Positions 57,379 to 64,000 of a DNA stretch of 64,000 bases are shown in pieces (within the stretch, counting starts at the first letter, position 1; each line of letters starts with the position of its first letter). This stretch comes from Entoloma clypeatum. Taxonomy: Eukaryota > Basidiomycota > Agaricomycetes > Agaricales > Entolomataceae. The position numbers were made by a program, and so were the translations under genes. The notes beneath the pieces were generated by a model that worked only from the letters and a program-made list of their open reading frames with translations, had not been told where the DNA came from and did no database searches. The stretch covers positions 930,001 to 994,000 of the forward strand of contig OY751489.1 in NCBI GenBank assembly GCA_963565915.1, in the 5' to 3' direction.

Positions 57379-58338
57379 ATGTCGGCAACCGATTTTCAAA
57401 AGGAGATGGAGGCGCTGCAGGCTAAGCTCGCGGAGGTGGAGGCGAAAAAGCGAGCAGCAGAGGAGGAGGCTGCGAGGAAGGCTGAGGAGGAGCGGAGAGT
57501 GGAGGAAGAGAGGGCTGCGGAGGCGGCGCGGTTAGCGGAGGAGATGCGGGTAGCGGAGGAGATGCGTTGGGTGTCAGAGCTGGCGGCTCAGAAGAGGGCC
57601 GATGAAGTGGCCGCTGCGCAAGGCGCATTGAGCAAGGGGTCGGGGGTGCCGCAGGCGGAGAAGAAGAAGAAGAAGGTGATGAAGAAAAGGAAGGTAGAGG
57701 AGGTGACGGCGACGGTTGGAGAGGGGTCGGGAGTCGGGGTCGGGGTCGGCGCCTGTGATAGGTGCAATGTGAAGGGCGTCGAATGCGAACACAATGAGTA
57801 AGTTCTTCTTTGGTTCGTCTCTTCTGTTTTAACCTTTTGTTTTAGGAATAAGTTGTCCTGCAAGGGTTGTGTCAAGGATAAGAAGAAGTGCGAGGTCGGA
57901 GCGTCGGAGGGAAAGTCGGAGGTGAAGGAGGTGAAGAAAACGGTGAAGGTGATTAAGGGGAAGAAAAAGGTGTCGGAGATGCCGTCGGAGAGTGGGTCGG
58001 AGGACACCATCTTGGGTGTCCTCAAGATGATACTGGCGGAGATGAGGCAGGTGAGGCGACTGCTAACAGCAGTCGAAGGCTTGGTGAACACCGAGTATCA
58101 ACCCAAGTCGCCGGAGGTGTCGGAGGAAGGGTCGGAGTCGGAGATGGATACAGCGGAGGAGACGCACAAGTTGAGACTGGAGAAGAGGATCGCGAGAAGG
58201 ATTAGGAAGGACCTTGTGAATAGGAAGAGGTTGGAGTTGCCGGAGCTGTCGGACGATTCCGACATGTCGATTTCGGAGCCATTGGAGAAGGCGGCGGAGG
58301 AGGAGGGTCCGTCAAACAAGAAACAACGTACTAAGTAG
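57379..58338 (+). CDS. Antisense coiled-coil protein with a Zn2Cys6-like cluster, inside Gypsy-2
   Basis: Exons 57379-57797 and 57846-58338 join to 304 codons (303 aa) across a 48-bp GT-AG intron (gtaagt to tttag). Residues 5-75 are an Ala/Glu/Arg-rich coiled coil (MEALQAKLAEVEAKKRAAEE). A basic stretch follows (EKKKKKVMKKRKVEE), which could be a nuclear signal. Then come six cysteines spaced C-x2-C-x6-C-x8-C-x2-C-x6-C (CDRCNVKGVEC, CKGCVKDKKKC), exactly the fungal Zn2Cys6 spacing; the intron splits the cluster. The C-terminus is acidic and basic by turns and ends PSNKKQRTK. The stop lies 27 bp from the pol stop, tail to tail. The frame is intact although gag-pol is not. Function is unknown; DNA binding is inferred. 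Confidence 0.8.
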
Positions 58339-59940
58339 ATAGAATAGTACTTGTTTTTTCTTGTTTCAGAGCGATGTGAGCGGGCCCGGTTTGTTGGGAT
58401 AAGCGGAGTGAAAGTCGGAGACAAGCTCGGGGGCGTTTTCCAATTCATTGGCTGGTAGCCAAGAGAATTCTTCATCAGTGTTTTCATATCCTAACCAACG
58501 GACGAAATATAGTAGCTTGCAGCTACGTCATCGGTCGATCTTTGAGTCGACTATTTCAGCGATCTCGTACTCAAGTTCTCCGTCAATGTCAATCGGAGGA
58601 GGCGGAGGTTGGGTCCAATTCGGAATGGTGTTCGGAGTTGCGGGTTCAAGCATGGAGACGTGGTAGATGGGGTGAACACCGCGGAATGTGTCGGGGAGTC
58701 GGAGGGTAAAGGAGTGTGTGCCGGGTTGTGCAATGATCTTGTATGGTCCCAAGTACTTTTCTGAGAGTTTCTTGGATGGGCGTGTTGTGCGGAAGAACTG
58801 TGCTTTGACAAAAACCTGTTGTCTGACAGAAAATGTCGGAGGTGCGATCCGATTATTGTCAGAGGACTTCTGGTAACGTCGTTGAGCGTCGGAGATGGTG
58901 GCTTTCAGTTCTTGGTGAAGTTCGTCTAAGTCGGTCACGAAGGATCGGGCTCGGGAAGAGGCGAGGTCTCGTTCCGGGTGAACAGTAATGTTCGGATGGT
59001 AACCCTTGTTGGCAAAGAAGGGAGATATGCCAGTGGTAGCACTAGGTGCGTTGTTGTACGCGAACTCCGCAATCGGAAGGAGAGCGGACCAGTTGTCCTG
59101 TTGGTAGTTGCAGAATATCTGCAAGTACTGTTCAAGGGTCTGGTTAGTGTGTTCGGTTTGGCCATCACCTTCGGGGTGGTAACCGGAGGTGAAGTGGAGG
59201 GTCATGTTTAGAGCCTTTCCGAGAGATCGGAAGAATCGGGAGACGAATTTGGGGCCGCGGTCAGAGGTGACATGTTCGGGGACGCCGTGTTTAGAGAAGA
59301 CATGCAATACGAAGAGAACAGCAAGGTCTTCGGAGGTGCAGTGAATTATTGTCGGAATGAAAATACTTTGTTTCGTTAATCGGTCAACAATAACGAGGAT
59401 TGAATCAAAGTTGTCGGAGGTCGGAAGGGTCTCGATGAAATCCATTGAGATAGAATTCCAAGGACGTTCGGGGATCGGAAGCTGTTTGAGTAGGCCGTAA
59501 GGCTTGTGTCTTTGGGGCTTCGATCGCATGCAAGTGGTACATGACTTGCAATAGTGTTTAACGAAATCTCGTATTCCGGGCCAGGTATAATCACGCTGAA
59601 TGAGACTGAGTGTCTTGTTCTGACCTGGGTGTCCAGCAAGCATATGATCGTGCTTGTGCTGTAGGACTCGGAGTCGGAGGTCGTCGGAGTCGGGAACATA
59701 TATCCGATCGTCATGTCGGAGGAAACCATCGGGGTCGAGAGACCAGCGGGGTTTAGGATCTTTAGAAAGAGTGTCGGAAGGGAGTGCTGTGAGTATGTCG
59801 TGGTGAAGCTTTTCTGTGTCCATGATAATGGTTGCACGGAGGACGGGCTCAAGGAGTTGAGTCGCGCGAACTGAAGCGGAGAGCTGTTCTTGTGAAAAGA
59901 CTGGTCGGAGGTTGGTCGGATTGATGTCGACGTAGTTGCT

Positions 59941-59956
59941 ATTTCCCCCTTTAGGG
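59941..59956 (-). other. Second polypurine tract within pol of Gypsy-2
   Basis: The minus strand reads CTAAAGGGGGAAATAG, almost the same as the terminal tract (CTAAGGGGGAAATAC). It lies between RNase H and integrase coding, the position of central polypurine tracts in some retroelements. It also encodes protein (YPKGGNS), so chance is possible. Confidence 0.4.
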
Positions 59957-60929
59957 TAAACATCCCAACGTCTAGTTAGAGAGTCAGGTTTAGTTCCCAA
60001 TTGGCCAGGGCGGAATCGGATGACGAGGTTGAACTGAGAAAGGTATTCCGACCATCGGACTTGTCGGCATGAAAGAACTTTGGTGGTGGCAAAATACTCG
60101 AGATTTTTATGGTCAGTAACGATGTCAATCGGAGTACCGGAGCCTTCCAGGTAATGGCGCCAAATTTTAAACGCTTCATAGATGGCAAGAAGTTCCTTAT
60201 CATGGGTGTCATAATGGAATGCGACGGGGTGGACTTCATTGTCGGAGGTGACTATCGACAGAATAGCCGCTAGGGCATAGTCGGATGCGTCGGTTTTGAC
60301 AATTATCAGAGAGTCGGGGATCCAGTGTGTCAGGATCGGAGTGGTGGTAAATGCCTTTTTCAGGTCATTAAAAGCGGTTCGAGCGTCGTCGGAGAACAGC
60401 CAAGTGGCATGTTTCCTGGTTAAATGAGTGAGTGGAATAGTGATGTTGGAATAGAATGGAATGAAACATCGGTAAAAGTTTGCAAAACCTAAAAAGGACT
60501 GGACGTCCTTCACTCTGCGCGGTTCAGGCCAATCCTGAATAATCTTGACTTTCACTTCCGACATTTTGAGTCCGTCGGGAGAAAGGATAAATCCAAGATA
60601 TTCTACAGTTTCGGCAGAGAAGTCGCACTTGTCGGCGCGGGCATAAAAACCGTGTTGTCGGAGTCATCAGAGGACTTCTCAGACATGTTTTTTGTGTTCC
60701 TTGGGTTTGTCGGAGTAGATCAGAATGTCATCGAGATAAACGGTAACACAGTTGTCCAAAAGGTCGGAGAAGATGTTGTTCATAAAATGTTGGAAGGCTG
60801 CAGGTGTGTTAGACAATCTGAATGGCATGACTAACCATTCAAACGATCCATAGCGAGTGCGGAATGCAGTTTTCCATTCATCACCTTCAGCGATGCGGAC
60901 TAGGTGGTATGCGTGTCGGAGGTCTATGG

Positions 60930-61345
60930 CACTCCTGACACTGAAAAAAAATTTTGGAGGAAAAATTCATTATGAAAGAGGAATCCTCTTTCCTTTGGGT
61001 ATATCTTTAAGAAAGATACAAAGTATTTTATATGGAAATTTTCAAGAACCATGTAATGTTTTTTCTAAATATTTTTGGCCAAAAAACTTTTTGTTTATCC
61101 TACAGTTTTTCTTGAGGAAAAACTAGATCCATTGTTTGAACAATGGAATAAGTTTATCTTTGAGAAAAAGTCTTGGAAAAATGAAAAGTTTTACCAGAAG
61201 AAATACTTTGGAAACACATTATATGTTTCCTAAAATTTTCTATATGAAATACTTTGTATCTTTCTCAAAGATACACCCAAAGGAAAGAGGATTCCTCTTT
61301 TACAATAGATTTTTCCTCCAGAAAAACTTACCAGTGTCAGGAGTG
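60930..61345. mobile_element. AT-rich foldback element inserted in Gypsy-2
   Basis: The ends CACTCCTGACACTG (60930-60943) and CAGTGTCAGGAGTG (61332-61345) are perfect inverted repeats. The complementarity continues with mismatches through both arms of about 200 bp (for example GAGGAATCCTCTTTCCTTTG and its complement), leaving a small loop around 61130-61150. AT content is clearly higher than in the host element. It has no coding capacity. It splits the reverse transcriptase between VYT and [13 protein letters not shown] lies on each side of the inserted sequence, but a clean target duplication could not be fixed. Confidence 0.85.
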
Positions 61346-62444
61346 ACCATGGTATAAACGTGTGCTTTTCCGGCAGTGGCTAAGAGGTCAGAGATGAGCG
61401 GAAGTGGGTATCGGTCCTTCTTCGTGATTTTGTTCAGGCCTCGGTAGTCGACGCATAGTCGGAGTGATCCATCTTTCTTTCGGACGAAGAGGATCGGAGC
61501 GCCGTGAGGTGAACTAGAAGGTTTGATGAAACCGATATTGAGATGCTCGTCGATGAAGTCTCAGAGGGATCCAAGTTCGGATTGCGAGAGTGAGTACATC
61601 GGACCAATCGGAGGGGAAGTACCTTCCTCCAAATTGATCTTGAGGTCGTACGGTCGGTGGGGTGCAAGGGTGTCGGCTTTTTTCTTACTGAATACATCAG
61701 CAAAATCGTGGTATTCCTCAGGTATGCCAGAGAGGTCGGGAGCGTCGTCGGAGACAGACGCGGAATTGGCGGAGATGTCGGAGAGGTGAACATGGAAAGC
61801 GTATGCCCCAGGAGCTTTACAAGCATGGAGATATGCGGCTGCATTGACCATGGTAATCTGTGGCGGGTCAGAGGTGTTCGGAGTGAGCGGATCAGAGGTG
61901 CCCATCGGAGAGGGCGGACACTGCAGAGGTGGCGGAGCTGCCTCAGCAGTCGACGTCGGAGTTGGACTCAGAGTGTCGGGTAACGTAGAACCGAATAAGA
62001 TACTGCCCAATACCCAGTCAATCAACAGATTGTAGCGGGTGAGCCAGTTGTGTCCTAGAACCAAATTACAAGACGAATCGAGGGTTGTCACGTAAAATGC
62101 GATGGTCAGAAGTTCACCGGAAGGAAATCAGAGAGGAAGATCAATAGATTGCGTGATATAAGTATTTGAAGAACCATCAAAAAGTTTCAAAACCATAGGT
62201 GAAGGAATCGAAGTCGGAGATAAGTTTAAAGAAGAAATAAATCTGGTATCTGCGAAGCAATGTGTAGAACCAGAATCAATAAGAGTCTTTATCGGAAGAG
62301 AATTGGAAAAGGTCGGAGATATCAAATCAATACATAGAGAGTTCGGATTTGAGAGAGCGGACACATTGAGTTGGAGGGTTTCCAAAGGTGCACGAAAGGA
62401 GTCAACGCAATCCCCAGTACGTGCTGGAATCTGAGGACTGCTTA

Positions 62445-63433
62445 CTATTTTTTTGACTCGGTCGTCTTCTCCGATTGGTCCTCAGCTTGGGCCACGCGGG
62501 CCTTTGCTTTGGCGTTAGAAGACGATTTCTTCGAGCAGTCGGAAGCCCGATGACCAAAGTTGCCGCAAAACATGCATAAATTATTGTCAAATTGTCGTTG
62601 GCGTTCTTGGGGAGTTAATTTCCCATCTTTGCCAAGTTTGTCGGAGAGGGCGGATTTTGGAGAGGTGGATGACGATTTTTGCAAGTTGGGTTTAGACGAT
62701 GAGGAGTTGTTGTTGGAGAATGATGAAGCAGGGGTCTGTTTTTTGTCGGATTTGTCGGATTTGTCGGACTTCGGAGTAGATTTGTCGGAGGAGCACGATT
62801 TCTCGCGTTGACGTTCCCAGTAGCAAGCATCAATGTTATGGGCCATTACTTTCAACTCGGCGAGAGTCTTTGGTTTGGGAAAAGTCCCCAAAACGTCCTT
62901 GATGCGTTCCGCTAAACCGGTATAGTACCGATATTGGAGCGCACCATCATCCCACTGTGTGCGAGCAGAAAGACGTTTGAAGTCCACGTTGTAACGTAGG
63001 ATCTTCTGATTGTTGCGCATCCGAAGGTGATCCAGGCTATCCTCTGCTTCTCCGGTCGGATCGATAGGTCCGAATTCAGATCGGAGGATGTGCACAAAGG
63101 CAGACCAGTCGTCCAACCAGACAGAGTCGTTGTCGGACTCTCCCAAGAGGGTGGGCTCAAACCATTCGAGCGCGGTTCCTTGGAGGTACGACAGAGCAAA
63201 ACTGACTTTGTTATCATTGTTGTCAAAGGTGGGGTTGTTTCAGAAATATAGTGTGCATTGTGCGAGGAAACTGGTGAGTTTCCGAGAGTCGGAACCGTCA
63301 AAAGTGTCGGGTTCCTTCGACTTCTTTTTCGGAGTTTTCGGAGTCTCTCTACGTCGGAGCTCCTGCGTCATAAGCATAATTGCTTCGGCGAGGTTTGGAG
63401 TTTGCTCGCAATGGAAAGGATTGTTATCGTCAT
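62445..63433 (-). pseudogene. gag of Gypsy-2, 5' truncated and broken
   Basis: The minus-strand frame runs out of the LTR into YDDNNPFHCEQTPNLAEAIM, KEPDTFDGSDSRKLTSFLAQ and CTLYF, then a TGA where CGA would fit. It continues with SFALSYLQGTALEWFEP, DPTGEAEDSLDHLRMRNNQK and ERIKDVLGTFPKPKTLAELK. A Ser/Asp/Lys repeat (SDKSDKSDKK) follows, then one CCHC knuckle (CMFCGNFGHRASDC). The frame ends at 62445. The first part of the protein and the leader are absent. Confidence 0.88.
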
Positions 63434-63913
63434 AAGAACTGATCGACAAAACGTCGGAGCTACGTCGGACGCGTCGGAAAGTCAGAGGGTCAAAGCGCGT
63501 GCAACGTAGGGGCAAGGACTTGGCTTCAACTTGTGTGTTGCGCCCTCGCTAATACGTTGGTGTCCTTATTTCAGAGGATCAGAGGATCGGAGGTTGGAGG
63601 TCAGACTCAAGTTAAGAGTCGGAAAGAGGACGGGAGGTGTGATGTCGAATCTAAGTTGATATTCTAACTGAAGCTAATACATGATTCTACATAAGTTTAA
63701 ATACTATGTCGGAGGACGTGTGGCTTCGTCGGAGTCGGATAACGAGTGGCTGTCGGAGATTCTTAACATAAGTAAAATGGTCGGATGTAAGTAATGTACG
63801 TAGTAACAAGATTCATAACAGTAAGTATGCATAATAAGTATTAGTCAAAATGTCAGAGGTGTCGGAGGTGTCGGGATTGGTCGGAAATCGTCGGAATGGA
63901 TCGGAATGTAACA
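63430..63913 (-). repeat. 5' LTR of Gypsy-2
   Basis: It matches the left LTR with about four base differences, three of them at CpG sites, apart from its inner edge. The first bases at 63430-63433 (TCAT) replace TGTT. Confidence 0.92.
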
Positions 63914-63918
63914 GGTGT

Positions 63919-64000
63919 TGAAGTGCACTGCTTTGGGAGAGGCAATGTGGAGGTTGGACATGGTGCAAGAGGATGTGGGTCATTGGATTCAAAGATGGTG
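63919..64000. other. Right flank of Gypsy-2
   Basis: Joined across the insertion to 56600-56725, this sequence continues the interrupted older element or gene. No domain is recognised in the 82 bp visible. Confidence 0.4.

Larger units (their letters stand above)
58366..62385 (-). pseudogene. pol of Gypsy-2, broken and interrupted
   Basis: Minus-strand order: protease (KTLIDSGSTHCFADTRF), reverse transcriptase start ([20 protein letters not shown]), the insertion at 60930-61345, then [20 protein letters not shown] and [10 protein letters not shown]. RNase H follows (KTDASDYALAAILS, TDHKNLEYF), then integrase (HDHMLAGHPGQNKTLSLIQR, CTTCMRSKPQ, GYHPEGDGQTEHTNQTLEQY) and a chromodomain (LLYFVRWLGYENTDEEFSWL). 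A continuous frame of 678 codons spans 60564-58528. Breaks: a stop near 62129, one near 61560, three TGA codons in a short stretch near 60650-60680 where CGA would fit the family, and a TGA inside the chromodomain start at 58528. Confidence 0.92.
56731..63913 (-). mobile_element. Gypsy-2, chromovirus with an antisense gene and nested insertion
   Basis: The 484-bp LTRs at 56731-57214 and 63430-63913 are about 99% identical. Both outer flanks are GGTGT (56726-56730 and 63914-63918). Gag and pol read on the minus strand, so the right LTR is the 5' one. Its inner edge is altered (TTATGA instead of TTAACA) and runs straight into gag codons, so the primer-binding site and the gag start are missing. 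An AT-rich foldback element sits in the reverse transcriptase. A plus-strand spliced gene lies between pol and the 3' LTR. The element is dense in TCGG on the plus strand. Confidence 0.93.

Noticed and set aside
57588..58091. 167-codon minus-strand frame opposite the antisense gene
   Set aside because: Ser/Phe/Pro-rich complement of the coiled coil; it lies beyond the pol stop and resembles no retroelement domain.
1..64000. tRNA, rRNA or CRISPR array
   Set aside because: No cloverleaf-like sequence, rRNA stretch or regularly spaced repeat was noticed; CRISPR is not expected in a fungal nuclear region. A covariance-model scan was not possible.

Overview
The window reads as nuclear DNA of a mushroom-forming basidiomycete (Agaricomycete). 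Its genes are cut by many 50-70 bp GT-AG introns and some very small exons. Several proteins belong to families typical of these fungi (DUF6533 and DUF6534 membrane proteins, BTB and F-box families), and the mobile DNA is chromodomain Gypsy, hAT and miniature inverted-repeat elements. All gene models come from reading exons by eye against remembered family consensus; no search was run.

Layout. 1-5.4 kb: two DUF6534 multi-pass membrane protein genes on the plus strand, separated by a 362-bp hAT-type MITE with perfect 39-bp ends and an 8-bp target duplication, and by a second small element with TA target sites. 5.7-12.2 kb: housekeeping and secreted genes, namely a DUF6601-like membrane protein (minus), eIF3i (plus), a GPI-anchored secreted glycoprotein (plus, 8 exons, 299 aa) and a BTB protein (plus, 398 aa). 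12.4-19.3 kb: three DUF6533 membrane protein genes in the same minus orientation, with one uncertain gene between the first two. 19.9-30.1 kb: an ancient tandem segmental duplication of [unknown 392-aa gene, DUF2235 hydrolase, unknown gene]. The second copy of the 392-aa gene is a remnant, both copies of the third gene look decayed, the two DUF2235 genes look intact, and an NAD(P)HX epimerase gene sits inside the second block. 30.5-42.5 kb: a MYND finger protein, an unknown protein with an internal repeat, a FYRN/FYRC chromatin-type protein, a poorly resolved 4-kb stretch and an F-box protein. 43.4-47.0 kb: a broken GH35 beta-galactosidase and an intact alpha/beta hydrolase.

47.6-64 kb is a nest of transposable elements. 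Gypsy-1 (47,648-54,297, plus) is a Tf1/sushi-like chromovirus with 401-bp LTRs, a perfect 5-bp target duplication, an 11-nt match between its primer-binding site and the predicted transcript start (self-priming), and an intact extra ORF between pol and the 3' LTR. It lies at the 3' end of a decayed hAT transposase. Gypsy-2 (56,731-63,913, minus) has 484-bp LTRs and a 5-bp target duplication, has lost its primer-binding region, and carries an AT-rich foldback element inside its reverse transcriptase. It also contains an intact, intron-bearing gene on the opposite strand, coding for a coiled-coil protein with Zn2Cys6-type cysteine spacing. The gag-pol frames of both elements are broken mainly by CGA-to-TGA changes, as expected from deamination of methylated CpG.

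The strongest candidate for something new is that antisense gene together with the dense, strand-biased TCGG motifs in the LTRs of the same element. Zn2Cys6 proteins as a family bind CGG triplets, so the element may encode its own DNA-binding regulator.
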